A stretch of DNA of 64,000 nucleotides. Source: a candidate division WOR-3 bacterium. GTDB lineage: Bacteria; Hydrothermota; Tepidihabitantia; Tepidihabitantales; Tepidihabitantaceae. Location: contig JANLFQ010000001.1 of the NCBI GenBank assembly GCA_024653355.1, positions 682,001 to 746,000 on the forward strand, read 5' to 3'. The notes below the pieces were generated by a model. It saw only the letters and a program-made list of their open reading frames with translations. It was not told the DNA's origin and did not search any database. The translations under genes were made by a program, and so were the position numbers. The number at the start of each line of letters is the position of its first letter. Position 1 is the first letter of the stretch. This document shows positions 1-8,842 of this stretch, one piece after another.

Positions 1-838
1 TCCCAACGCCAGCGAGCACCATCGGCAACAACACCCCGGCGATTTCAAAACCGGTACCGCTGAACGCCACCACGGAAAGCGCCAACGAAGCGATGATTGA
101 GTCAACATAAGACTCGTACAAATCAGCACCCATCCCGGCGATATCGCCCACATTGTCGCCCACATTATCGGCAATCACCGCCGGATTGCGCGGGTCATCT
201 TCTGGAATCCCGGCCTCAACCTTGCCAACAAGGTCCGCGCCAACATCTGCTGCCTTGGTAAAAATACCACCGCCCACCCGCGCAAAGAGTGCCTGAGAAC
301 TCGCGCCAATCCCGAAAGCGAGCATCGTCGAGGTAATCAACTCTAACTTGTGCGCCAGCGGCTCATGGGCATAGACCGCATTCAGAATCAGATACCAGAT
401 GGAAATGTCAATTAAACCCAGACCAACAACCACCAAACCCATCACCATCCCGGAAGAAAACGCCACCCGCAAACCGGAGTTCAAACTTTGCTTTGCCGCC
501 CAGGTCGTACGCGCACTGCAACGCACCCCAATTGACATTCCGATGAATCCGGCAAGCCCGGAAAAGAACCCGCCGGTCAGAAACGCAAAGGGCACAAACG
601 GCGACTGCAACTTAAAGAGCGCCAGAATACCCAGCAGGACAAACACCACCGCAAAGAAAAGGCTGACACCCTTGTACTGCTGCTTCAAATAGGCGGTCGC
701 TCCCTCTTTAACCGCCCGTGCAACCTCTTTCATCGGCTCAGTGCCTTCACTCTTGCGCAGACTGCTTATCGCAAGATACAGCGCAAACCCAAGCGCTAAC
801 AATGCGCTTGTCGGCGCAATCCAGAATGTTGGTGCCAT
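1..838 (-). CDS. hppA: Membrane-bound proton/sodium-translocating pyrophosphatase (partial, C-terminus off the window)
   Basis: Hydrolyses pyrophosphate and pumps H+ (or Na+) across the cytoplasmic membrane. Only the first 279 residues are in the window. The family hallmark DVGADLVGKVEAGIPEDDPR, followed by NPAVIADNVGDNVGD, holds the Asp/Lys/Asn residues that bind Mg-PPi. The N-terminus has several hydrophobic helices (MAPTFWIAPTSALLALGFAL onward). The ATG at 838 is preceded on the minus strand by AAAGGAG at a good distance, and a promoter lies at 905-932. It is divergent from the secreted-protein gene at 1022. The residues that decide K+ dependence and H+ versus Na+ specificity are beyond the window edge, so the transported ion cannot be called. 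Confidence 0.95.
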   Translation of the reverse strand, partial: MAPTFWIAPTSALLALGFALYLAISSLRKSEGTEPMKEVARAVKEGATAYLKQQYKGVSLFFAVVFVLLGILALFKLQSPFVPFAFLTGGFFSGLAGFIGMSIGVRCSARTTWAAKQSLNSGLRVAFSSGMVMGLVVVGLGLIDISIWYLILNAVYAHEPLAHKLELITSTMLAFGIGASSQALFARVGGGIFTKAADVGADLVGKVEAGIPEDDPRNPAVIADNVGDNVGDIAGMGADLYESYVDSIIASLALSVVAFSGTGFEIAGVLLPMVLAGVG

Positions 839-904
839 AAAAATAACACTCCTTTCTTTTAATTTACCATCAGATTATTGCTTTTTCCCGCTAAAAAGAG
901 ATTC

Positions 905-932
905 AATATAATACAATCCCCTTTAATGTCAA
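905..932 (-). promoter_or_regulatory. Promoter of hppA
   Basis: On the minus strand TTGACA (927-932) and TATATT (905-910) are separated by 16 bp. The predicted RNA start is near 898, giving a leader of about 60 nt with a Shine-Dalgarno sequence before the ATG at 838. Confidence 0.6.
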
Positions 933-967
933 GAAATAGACTGGCTGAGTTGTTACCGCTGTTAAAA

Positions 968-995
968 TTGACAAATCGGCCTTAAATGTTAACCT
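968..995 (+). promoter_or_regulatory. Promoter of the secreted-protein gene at 1022
   Basis: TTGACA (968-973), 16 bp spacer, TAACCT (990-995). The leader is about 20 nt and contains AAGGAGG at 1011-1017. It is divergent from the hppA promoter, with about 35 bp between the two -35 boxes. Confidence 0.55.
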
Positions 996-1021
996 GAATC
1001 AACAATAAAAAAGGAGGCTTA

Positions 1022-2452
1022 ATGAAAAAAGTACTGCTATTCCTGACTTTACTATTGATTGCAACCCCGGACCTGATACCGGCGCACAACATTACGATTG
1101 ACAGCCACGAAATCCCGCTCGTCATCGACACCTATGGAAGATACCGGCAGAACCAGTCCCTTTTTTACTGGACACCATTTGACTCCACCCGGCAGGTTTG
1201 GGACCTGACACGCTACCCTGGACAACTGCGTGCCAAACTCGGCTTACGCGACTACACCGAAGGCAGATATCCGGCACCGGACACAATGGAAAACGACCCA
1301 CCAGACCCGGATGTGTGTGAGTTCGACACCCTCGGAAACAACGCCGAATCCGAAGTGTACCTCTACTTAGACGAGTTCGGGCTCTATGCCGACGGCATTG
1401 ACTTCTCGCAGGGTGGTTTTCGTTTCCTCGGCAACTATCGGCCCGATGCCGTACTTTACAGCCTGCCGCTGTACTACGGTTCCAGCTGGATTTCCGCCTG
1501 GTCCTGGCAGTACGAAATCATTCCCGGCATACCCTATCAGGCAACAGAACAGCACCAGAAACGGATTGTTGCCAAAGGTAAGGTCAAAGTGCCAATGTCC
1601 GGTGAGTACTTCTGGCCCTGCCTCGTAATCAAAGATTATATGGTTTACTCCGACAATATGGGCACCAACGACCGGCGCTGGATTTACGAATGGGTTGTGC
1701 CCGGACACTTCTGCGGTGGCAACGGTGTTGCTGCGGCACTGAGCCAGAACGGTGCCGCACCGGACTTCGTCACCGTTGAAACCTTTATGCAACTGGACAC
1801 CCTTGTCATCCCGGACTGGGACCTCTATCCCCCGCGCTTCGGCGCCACCACAATCTGGACCGACACATCCTTTACCGGTCCATTTACTGTCTCGTCAGTA
1901 ATTACCGACAACAATGCGGTTGGTGCCGAGTCCCTTTTCTACCGCATCAACCTGAATCCAACCTGGACCGGCGTACCTGCCGACTCCCAGCGCGGCAGCA
2001 CCTACTACTTCACCATTCCCCAGGTCACGGCACCGGCGCGCATCGACTACTACATCTGGGCAATGGACGAATTCTCTGCTGACAACGACATTGAATTCTG
2101 GACCACCTTTCCGTTCTGCTCACCGGAAAGCACAATGATTACCTTCAATGTCAACCTCACCGGTCAGGAAGAGTTCAAGCCCCTGCTTCCGGGTCAGGCA
2201 CAACTGACCCTCACACCCAACCCGGCAAAAGATTTCGCCCTGTTCCGGCTTAACCATCCCTTTGCCCGCACCGCCCGAGTTGAAATCTACCGTGCCGACG
2301 GCACATTGATTAAATCGCTCTATCTCCAGCCTGAAGCAAACAAAACCCTTTCCGCTACCTGGTCCACCCGTCAGCAACCTGCCGGCACCTACTTCTACCG
2401 CTGCCTTGCACCGAACTTCACTCAAACCGGCAAATTTACCATCTCAAAATAA
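1022..2452 (+). CDS. Secreted protein with T9SS type A-like C-terminal sorting domain
   Basis: 476 residues. An N-terminal signal peptide (MKKVLLFLTLLLIATPDLIP) is followed by about 360 residues of Tyr/Trp/Asp-rich, probably all-beta sequence with no family I recognise. Residues from about 395 form a C-terminal sorting domain: LTLTPNPAKDFALFRL, a middle strand with VEIYRADGTLIKSL, and the ending AGTYFYRCLAP...GKFTISK. Such domains direct Por (type IX) export and surface attachment in FCB bacteria. A strong AAGGAGG sits 5 nt before the ATG. The adenosine-specific kinase gene follows after 9 nt, so the two are probably co-transcribed although no functional link is evident. Confidence 0.8.
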   Translation: MKKVLLFLTLLLIATPDLIPAHNITIDSHEIPLVIDTYGRYRQNQSLFYWTPFDSTRQVWDLTRYPGQLRAKLGLRDYTEGRYPAPDTMENDPPDPDVCEFDTLGNNAESEVYLYLDEFGLYADGIDFSQGGFRFLGNYRPDAVLYSLPLYYGSSWISAWSWQYEIIPGIPYQATEQHQKRIVAKGKVKVPMSGEYFWPCLVIKDYMVYSDNMGTNDRRWIYEWVVPGHFCGGNGVAAALSQNGAAPDFVTVETFMQLDTLVIPDWDLYPPRFGATTIWTDTSFTGPFTVSSVITDNNAVGAESLFYRINLNPTWTGVPADSQRGSTYYFTIPQVTAPARIDYYIWAMDEFSADNDIEFWTTFPFCSPESTMITFNVNLTGQEEFKPLLPGQAQLTLTPNPAKDFALFRLNHPFARTARVEIYRADGTLIKSLYLQPEANKTLSATWSTRQQPAGTYFYRCLAPNFTQTGKFTISK

Positions 2453-2461
2453 GAGGAAAAA

Positions 2462-2944
2462 ATGGAGATTAAATCGGTTCCAATTGAAAAACCGGCAGAA
2501 ATCAACCTCATCCTTGGCCAATCCCACTTCATTAAAACAGTTGAAGACATCCACGAACTACTTGTTACATCCATCCCCGGAGCAAAATTCGGCATCGCCT
2601 TCTGCGAATCTTCCGGTCCCTGCCTTATCCGTCACTCGGGCACCGACCACGAACTTGAAGCCCTGGCGATAAAAAATGCCCTTGCCATCGGCGCTGGCCA
2701 CTCCTTCGTCATCCTTTTGGGCAACGCCTATCCCATCAACATCCTCAACGGCTTAAAACAGATTCAGGAAGTGTGCACCATCTACTGTGCCACCGCCAAT
2801 CCGGTAAAAGTTGTCATTGCCGAAGACGAAACCGGCCGGGGCATTCTCGGCGTGATTGACGGTGAAAAACCCAAAGGGGTTGAATCCGAAAAAGAGATTG
2901 CGGAGCGCAAGAACTTTTTAAGAAAAATCGGCTATAAACAGTAG
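2462..2944 (+). CDS. Adenosine-specific kinase family protein (DUF355-like)
   Basis: 160 residues, the normal length of this small single-domain family, found mostly in archaea and thermophilic bacteria. Family features seen: the start MEIKSVPIEKPAEINLILGQ, the central GAKFGIAFCESSGPCLIRHSG, the hydrophobic GAGHSFVILLGNAYPINILN, and CTIYCATANPVKVVIAEDE before GRGILGVIDG. Members were described as adenosine-specific kinases on structural and limited biochemical grounds, so the substrate is family knowledge and not shown here. The gene lies 9 nt after the secreted-protein gene, with AGAGGAAAA as ribosome site. Confidence 0.88.
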   Translation: MEIKSVPIEKPAEINLILGQSHFIKTVEDIHELLVTSIPGAKFGIAFCESSGPCLIRHSGTDHELEALAIKNALAIGAGHSFVILLGNAYPINILNGLKQIQEVCTIYCATANPVKVVIAEDETGRGILGVIDGEKPKGVESEKEIAERKNFLRKIGYKQ

Positions 2945-3701
2945 GCCCGAACTCGGCGCCCGGCTCGCCGGCGAGTTATCGTAACCGGGTTCTCGGTCAC
3001 GAATAGGAGTTCTTGTTAAAAGGCAAAAACTGACAAAATCAGGATAGATTATTAAAAATTATTACTACTCAACTTGGGAAAGCGTATATCGAGACCAAGA
3101 TAGAAATTCTAAATTTCTTATCCCCAAACACCTTAAAATGTAAATTCGGAAGATATTACAAAACAATAGGTTATCAATACCATTGCGCAAACCGATTACG
3201 ATGTGATTATCATGGATTTGTTTCGCAATGAAGCAGTCTACGCCGCTTCGGAAATATAACAAATCCACCTGCTTAACCTTTCTCTCCACCACTCATTTTT
3301 TGCCTTTTCTATAATTTAACCACCATTAAATTGGTCACTTATTTACATTAAACTTCAGCCCGTTCACCCCACCGATGAATGCTCAGTAAGTCAATCAGAA
3401 AGCCGTTCTGGGAGTCGCTCCCTGAGTCGTCCCTAAATTCACCTACCGAACGCCCTTCCCTGCCCTATCTGAAGCAGTTTCAGGTTCTATTCTCGCTGGT
3501 ATAACCCATTGAAAAACTGGGTTTTGTCTTATAATGGAATCAGTTATCGCTATAATGGCGCCCACTCTGGAACTCTCCGGTTCTATCACTTTACCGGTAT
3601 CAGGCACCGTTTGTTGTGCGGTTTACAGGAAAGTTCTGGCAATAATCTTTACTTCAATCGTTGAAAGAGAAATCTATTAAAACAACCCCCTGTTTTCCCT
3701 C
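2945..3701 (+). other. Long intergenic region with an imperfect GC hairpin and decayed coding fragments
   Basis: No intact gene is credible in this 757-bp stretch. At 2950-2978, just after the kinase stop, AACTCG and CGAGTT can pair around a GC-rich core that includes the perfect palindrome CTCGCCGGCGAG (2964-2975). No T-run follows, so this is at best a weak terminator or processing site. The middle holds short protein-like fragments flanked by stops (see the pseudogene entry). The rest is AT-rich. Confidence 0.5.
3170..3645 (+). pseudogene. Possible remnant of a secreted T9SS-type protein gene
   Basis: Two protein-like fragments lie between stops. Frame 3170-3259 reads VINTIAQTDYDVIIMDLFRN and on to a stop; its style recalls the IA-x-T-x-YD-hydrophobic-D segment of the MJ1477/TM1410 (GH114-like) family. 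Further on, 3566-3583 reads SGTLRF, then FTGI, and after a one-base shift 3610-3645 reads FVVRFTGKFWQ and a stop. This resembles the end of a Por sorting domain (typically SGTLRF...GVYFVRF...). Neither fragment is long enough to be sure, and the intervening sequence has many stops. The call is an inference. Confidence 0.25.
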
Positions 3702-3729
3702 TTGACTTTGATTTGTCCTTGTCTATCCT
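3702..3729 (+). promoter_or_regulatory. Promoter of the secreted-protein gene at 3739 (leaderless type)
   Basis: TTGACT (3702-3707), 16 bp spacer, TATCCT (3724-3729). The expected RNA start, 7 nt after the -10, is about 3736, inside the in-frame triplet series ATG GTG ATG (3733-3741). There is no Shine-Dalgarno sequence, so a leaderless message is predicted. Confidence 0.55.
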
Positions 3730-3738
3730 GAAATGGTG

Positions 3739-6309
3739 ATGTTGCGCCGGTTAACAGTTATCATCCTTACTGTTTTCTCTCTCGGCATCGCAACCCGCAT
3801 CTGGACACCAGAAGAACTGAAAACCAGTCTCCTGTTTTATCAACCTTCCTCGTGTTATCGCCCGGACACAGTGATTTTAGGACCAAGGCGGTTCAACTAT
3901 CTGCAACGGATAAAACTTTTGTGCGACTTTCTTGTCCGATATCAGGTTAGTGACTCAACATCACCGGACTATGGCGGCATAATTGAAGCCGAGCATCTGC
4001 CCAATATCATTGAAACCGACAACACCCAGGAGGCGCTCTGGGTCTGGACCCGCTGGTACGAACTTACCCTACGGGACGACTATCAACAGAACATCAGTCG
4101 CGCCTGGCACTACATCCTTAACCATCCCGCTTATCAGGAACACCAGGGAAACCCCGCAAACATCTGGTATGCGGTCTGGAACTGCGGACTCGGAATGTGG
4201 GCTGAGGCGCTTTATCGCCGGGTTTACAACGACTCAACCTACCTTTTTTATGGGGACTCGTGCCGGGACTTTTATCTCACCCATCCGCTCAATCCGGCAA
4301 ACTATCTGGAAAACTTTGTAACCGCCCAGAGCTCGGGAATGGCTTACGACTATGCCCGGGAAAGAAACGACCCGGTTTTGAAGGACAGCGCGCTCGTCCG
4401 GGGAATGAGGGTTAAAAATTGGATTGAAGAAAATGCCCGCAACCGATTGGGTTTTCAGAACTGGGCGATGTGTGGCGGCACCGCTTTCTGGGGTGTTGCA
4501 AAGACCTTCTGTCAGGACGACACTGTCGCGGGTAAGAGGTGGCTTTTGACCTATGCGGAATCGCTGCCCGGATTTTATCCCACCGGCACCTGGAACTGCT
4601 CCCACAACATCTGGCTTGCCAACGCCTATCGGGCTGCAGCAGAGTTGACCAGTAACCCCGCTTATTTTATCTACCACCAGTACCTCACCGACACCCTTCT
4701 GATGAAGGACACCGACCTTGACGGTGGCATCCCGGCAACCTGGACCGACCCGAACACCCAGGACCAGACCTGGGTTTCAACCTATCTTGACTTTATGGGA
4801 ATGGACCGGCTGGTAAGTCCGGTTTATGACAATGACCTCAGTGTGTTGCAGTTTGTTCAGCCGGCAATCGGGCGCCTTTATCTTATCGGCGACACCGTAG
4901 ATGTCCGGGTGCCGGTTGCCAATGTGGGCAGAAACAACGCCCCTTTAACAACCCTGACCCTGTTTGTTGATAGTGTACCAATTGATTCCACTACCGTGCC
5001 TTCTTTGCCCTTTCTTGCCACCGATACCTTTGCCTTCTCGCCCCTGCATCTCAACACCTCAGGTCCGCTGGAACTTCGTGCGGTGTTGCGCCCGGACCAG
5101 AATACGAAAAACGACACAACAGCACAGTTGTTAAAGGTTTATAAACATTGCACCATTACCGGCACCTTAATTGACTCGCTTAACAGTAGCCCGGTGATGG
5201 CGAAAATCAAAGCGCAACTTTTCGGCCGAAGCGCAATCTGGGACTCAACGTCCACCGACTCACTGGGTAACTTTTCGCTGAGTTTGATTGACTCGGTATT
5301 TGTTTTAACCGTTGAACCACCACCCCCTTACCATCACTTTAGCCGCAACATCCGGTTCAACCGCGACACCACTATTACCCTCAATGCCCAGCCCGCTGCG
5401 GTGCTGATTGTCAACAACGACAGTTTAAGAAATTACACCGCTTTTTACACCACCACCCTTGACACACTCGGTGTTTCCTACTGTATCTGGCTAAGAGACA
5501 GTGCCGGACCCCTGCCGGGTAGTTTACTTGACCGGTTGCAGAACCGCACCGTCATCTGGTTTACCGGCAACACCCGATATCAGACCGTACCCGCCGAAGA
5601 CCAGGACACCCTGACCCAATTCGTTTTGCGCGGTGGCAACCTTTTGCTCACCGGTCAGAACATCGCCGAAGAACTTGCCCGCACCCAATTTCTGGAAACA
5701 ATCGCGGGCTGCCGGTTTGACTCTTCCGGTTATTCAGGATTTCTGGTGTTTGGCAACCGGGCAGATTCGGTTGGAAGAGCGGTAATCGGTACCGCGACCG
5801 CGGGCGGCAATGGCGCCAACAATCAAACCTCAAGGGACATCATCGCACCAACCGGCAATAGCCGGCTGTTTCTCCTTTACGACACCACAACCAACCTTGG
5901 TGCCGGAGTGCGAAACCAGTTACCCTCGGGCGGTCGGATTATCACCCTTGGATTTGGGTTTGAAGCGGTCAATAAGCCCGCATCCCGACCCAACTATTTC
6001 ACCCGGGTGCAACTGATGAACACGATGCTCCAGTGGCTGATTTACGGCACCGGCATAAGCGAAACGAGCCCGATTGAAACCACCAATAAACCACCCGTTA
6101 CCATCACCCCGACAGTTTTTCAAAACCATCTGCTCATCGTTTGCGACCAGAGCCTGCCCATCACGATTTTTGACCTCTCAGGCCGGCAGGTTTTCTCAAC
6201 CCGTATCCCCGCGGGAAAGACCAGACTGCGACTATCAGGTCTCAAAACCGGGATATACTTCCTGCGTGCCGGTACTGATTCACCAAGCCGATTGATAAAG
6301 ATAAAATAA
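3739..6309 (+). CDS. Large secreted multidomain protein with T9SS-like sorting domain
   Basis: 856 residues from ATG 3739; ATG 3733 and GTG 3736 are also in frame, but the promoter places the RNA start at about 3736. Order: signal peptide; residues about 60-350, helix- and Trp-rich with repeated hairpins (ALWVWTRWYELTLRDDYQ, NIWYAVWNCGLGMWAEAL, GTWNCSHNIWLANAYRAAAE), resembling an alpha/alpha-toroid as in terpene-cyclase or pectate-lyase folds; about 370-465 a CARDB-like Ig domain (VPVANVGRNNAPLTTLTLFV); about 470-555 a carboxypeptidase-regulatory-like domain (ITGTLIDSLNSSPVMAKIKA); about 560-765 a Rossmann-like domain (AVLIVNNDS, GGNLLLTGQNIAEELA); C-terminal sorting domain ending GLKTGIYFLRAGTDSPSRLI. 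Probably exported to the cell surface. The enzymatic activity, if any, is unknown. Confidence 0.8.
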   Translation: MLRRLTVIILTVFSLGIATRIWTPEELKTSLLFYQPSSCYRPDTVILGPRRFNYLQRIKLLCDFLVRYQVSDSTSPDYGGIIEAEHLPNIIETDNTQEALWVWTRWYELTLRDDYQQNISRAWHYILNHPAYQEHQGNPANIWYAVWNCGLGMWAEALYRRVYNDSTYLFYGDSCRDFYLTHPLNPANYLENFVTAQSSGMAYDYARERNDPVLKDSALVRGMRVKNWIEENARNRLGFQNWAMCGGTAFWGVAKTFCQDDTVAGKRWLLTYAESLPGFYPTGTWNCSHNIWLANAYRAAAELTSNPAYFIYHQYLTDTLLMKDTDLDGGIPATWTDPNTQDQTWVSTYLDFMGMDRLVSPVYDNDLSVLQFVQPAIGRLYLIGDTVDVRVPVANVGRNNAPLTTLTLFVDSVPIDSTTVPSLPFLATDTFAFSPLHLNTSGPLELRAVLRPDQNTKNDTTAQLLKVYKHCTITGTLIDSLNSSPVMAKIKAQLFGRSAIWDSTSTDSLGNFSLSLIDSVFVLTVEPPPPYHHFSRNIRFNRDTTITLNAQPAAVLIVNNDSLRNYTAFYTTTLDTLGVSYCIWLRDSAGPLPGSLLDRLQNRTVIWFTGNTRYQTVPAEDQDTLTQFVLRGGNLLLTGQNIAEELARTQFLETIAGCRFDSSGYSGFLVFGNRADSVGRAVIGTATAGGNGANNQTSRDIIAPTGNSRLFLLYDTTTNLGAGVRNQLPSGGRIITLGFGFEAVNKPASRPNYFTRVQLMNTMLQWLIYGTGISETSPIETTNKPPVTITPTVFQNHLLIVCDQSLPITIFDLSGRQVFSTRIPAGKTRLRLSGLKTGIYFLRAGTDSPSRLIKIK

Positions 6310-6364
6310 AGTCCGCATCTTTTTGCTAATCCATCGGGTCTAATATAGAGAAGAAGAGTATAAG

Positions 6365-6393
6365 TTGACTTTAAGGCAAAAATAAAATAAACT
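6365..6393 (+). promoter_or_regulatory. Promoter of clpC (leaderless type)
   Basis: TTGACT (6365-6370), 17 bp spacer, TAAACT (6388-6393). The predicted RNA start is about 6400, which lies after the first ATG (6398) and just before the second (6404). No CtsR- or HrcA-like operator was recognised. Confidence 0.5.
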
Positions 6394-6403
6394 TTTAATG
6401 GCT

Positions 6404-8842
6404 ATGCAGGAAAGATTTACCGAGAGGGTTCGCAAAGTAATGTCCTATGCCCGGCAGGAGGCAATCAGGCTCCATCACGACTACATCGGGACCGAACACA
6501 TCTTGTTGGGAATTGTCAAAGAAGGTGAAGGTGTTGCCGCGGTTGTCCTCACTAACCTGGGCATCAACCTTGATGACCTGCGTCGGGCAGTAGAAAATGC
6601 GGTGCCCGCCGGGTTTGAAACCCTGGTCCTGGGTGAGGTACCGCTGAATCAGGAGGCAAAATCGGCGCTCAACTTTGCGGTTGATGAAGCCCGCAAGATG
6701 AACCACACCTATGTCGGCACCGAACACCTCCTTCTGGGACTTTTGCGCGAAGAGCGGGGTGTTGCCTGTCAGGTCCTCCAGTCACTGGGTATTGATATTG
6801 AACTGGTCCGGCAAGAGACCATCCGGCTTCTGAGCGGTGACAAAGGAACCGCTGGCGCCAAAACCCGTTCCAAGACCCCGGCACTGGACTACTTCTCGCG
6901 CGATTTGACCCAACTGGCGCGCGAAGAGAAACTGGACCCCATCATTGGCAGAGAAAAGGAGATTGAGCGCATTGTCCAGATTCTTGCCCGGCGTAAAAAG
7001 AACAACCCGGTTTTAATTGGCGAAGCCGGGGTAGGCAAAACCGCAATTGTTGAAGGGCTTGCCCAGCGCATTGTTGTCGGCCGGGTGCCCAATGTGTTAA
7101 AGAACAAACGGGTTCTGGCGCTCGATATGGCGGCGATTGTTGCCGGCACCAAGTATCGGGGCCAGTTTGAAGAACGCCTGAAATCAATCCTGAATGAGAT
7201 TCAACATCATGGCGACTGCATCATATTTATCGACGAAATCCACACGATTGTCGGTGCCGGTGCTGCGGAAGGCGCCATTGACGCCTCCAGCATTTTGAAA
7301 CCGGCTCTTGCCCGCGGTGAGATTCAGGTGATTGGTGCCACCACACCCGAAGAGTACCGGCGCTACATTGAAAAGCACTCCGCCTTGGAGCGCCGATTCC
7401 AGAAGATTATGGTCGAACCGCCGACGGTCGCCGAAACGGTCCAGATTCTCCAGGGTCTTAAAGAGAAGTACGAACTGCACCACAATGTCACCTATGAAGA
7501 TGCGGCACTTTACGCTGCTGCCTATCTTGCCGACCGCTACATCACCGACCGTTACCTGCCGGACAAGGCGATTGATGTCATTGACGAAGCCGGCTCCCGG
7601 GTAAAACTGTTGCGCCCGGTAATCAATCCCGAACTGGACGAAATTGAAAGTAAGATTGAGAAAATCACCCGCGCCAAAGAGGAGGCGGTCCGGCGTCAGG
7701 AGTTTGAACGCGCCGCAGAACTGCGCGACGAACAGAAGAAGTTGACCGAATACCTGAAGCGGAAACGCAAGGAGTGGGAAAAGAAGGGCAGTTTTCCGGT
7801 GGTAACCGAAGAGGACATCGCCTATGTGGTCTCCTCCTGGACATCAATCCCGCTTGCCAAACTGGAAGAAAAGGAGTCCTCCCGGCTCTTGAGAATGGAA
7901 GAGGAACTGAAACAGTGGATTGTAGGCCAGGACGAGGCGATTGCCGCCATTGCCAAGGCGATTCGGCGTTCCCGCGCCGGGGTAAAAGACCCGCGCCGGC
8001 CTATCGGCTCCTTCATCTTTTTGGGTCCAACCGGCGTCGGTAAAACCGAACTGGCACGGGTTCTTGCCCGGTTTTTGTTTGGGGACGAAAACGCCCTGCT
8101 GCGGTTTGATATGTCCGAGTATATGGAGAAGTTCAATGTCTCGCGACTCGTTGGCGCGCCCCCGGGCTATGTCGGCTACGAAGAAGGTGGCCAGTTGACC
8201 GAAAAGGTACGGCGCAAACAGTATTCGGTCGTTCTCTTTGACGAAATCGAAAAGGCGCATCCGGATGTGTTCAACATCCTGCTGCAGATTCTTGACGATG
8301 GTCAGATAACCGATTCGCTGGGCAGAAAGGTCAACTTCAAAAACACCGTAATAATAATGACCTCGAACATCGCCTCTACCGAAATCCGTGGCCTGTCCGG
8401 TATCGGCTTTACCCCGGCAACACCTGAGGTGAACTACGAAAACATCCGGGACAAGGTTATGACCGAAGTCAAGAGGGTGTTCCGACCGGAGTTCCTGAAT
8501 CGGGTTGATGAGGTAATTGTGTTCCGGCCCTTGGACCGACCGCAGATGGAGGCGATTGTCGACATCCAGTTGCGGGAACTTTCCCGGCGCCTGGAAGAGA
8601 AAAAGATTTCCCTTGAATTGACACCAGCCGCAAAAGAACTTCTGGTTCAGGAAGGGTTTGACCCGCAGTATGGTGCCCGACCAATTAAACGGGCGCTGCG
8701 TCGCCTTCTTGAGGACCCGCTTGCCGAAGAACTGCTCCGCGGTTGCCTCGCCGAGAACGCCAAAATTCTGGTTGACCGCGATGGCGACCGACTGATTTTC
8801 CGGGAGTCGGCCCGAGAAGCAGAAGCGCCGATCAAGGAATGA
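6404..8842 (+). CDS. clpC: ATP-dependent Clp protease ATP-binding subunit ClpC
   Basis: AAA+ unfoldase that feeds substrates to ClpP in the cytoplasm. Order: two Clp_N repeats ([20 protein letters not shown] onward, residues 1-145), AAA-1 with Walker A GEAGVGKT near residue 208 and Walker B IIFIDEIH, a middle coiled coil with a UVR motif ([15 protein letters not shown]), AAA-2 with GPTGVGKT near 540, and the C-terminal D2-small domain. The IGF in GLSGIGF is the ClpP-binding loop tripeptide. Length of 812 residues is typical of ClpC. ATG 6404 matches the usual ClpC N-terminus and the promoter; ATG 6398 would add two residues. No clpP, ctsR or mcsAB is nearby. Its stop overlaps the bamA start by 4 bp (ATGA). 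Confidence 0.97.
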   Translation: MQERFTERVRKVMSYARQEAIRLHHDYIGTEHILLGIVKEGEGVAAVVLTNLGINLDDLRRAVENAVPAGFETLVLGEVPLNQEAKSALNFAVDEARKMNHTYVGTEHLLLGLLREERGVACQVLQSLGIDIELVRQETIRLLSGDKGTAGAKTRSKTPALDYFSRDLTQLAREEKLDPIIGREKEIERIVQILARRKKNNPVLIGEAGVGKTAIVEGLAQRIVVGRVPNVLKNKRVLALDMAAIVAGTKYRGQFEERLKSILNEIQHHGDCIIFIDEIHTIVGAGAAEGAIDASSILKPALARGEIQVIGATTPEEYRRYIEKHSALERRFQKIMVEPPTVAETVQILQGLKEKYELHHNVTYEDAALYAAAYLADRYITDRYLPDKAIDVIDEAGSRVKLLRPVINPELDEIESKIEKITRAKEEAVRRQEFERAAELRDEQKKLTEYLKRKRKEWEKKGSFPVVTEEDIAYVVSSWTSIPLAKLEEKESSRLLRMEEELKQWIVGQDEAIAAIAKAIRRSRAGVKDPRRPIGSFIFLGPTGVGKTELARVLARFLFGDENALLRFDMSEYMEKFNVSRLVGAPPGYVGYEEGGQLTEKVRRKQYSVVLFDEIEKAHPDVFNILLQILDDGQITDSLGRKVNFKNTVIIMTSNIASTEIRGLSGIGFTPATPEVNYENIRDKVMTEVKRVFRPEFLNRVDEVIVFRPLDRPQMEAIVDIQLRELSRRLEEKKISLELTPAAKELLVQEGFDPQYGARPIKRALRRLLEDPLAEELLRGCLAENAKILVDRDGDRLIFRESAREAEAPIKE

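Noticed and set aside
1367-1792. 141-codon minus-strand frame inside the first secreted-protein gene
   Set aside because: Antisense shadow with no protein family resemblance.
2964-2975. Perfect 12-base palindrome CTCGCCGGCGAG as an operator or attachment site
   Set aside because: Sits after a stop codon away from any promoter, occurs once, and no integrase is nearby; more simply part of an imperfect hairpin.
3065-3292. 75-codon minus-strand frame in the 2945-3701 gap
   Set aside because: No ribosome site or promoter and no familiar motif; the plus strand of the same stretch reads more like protein.
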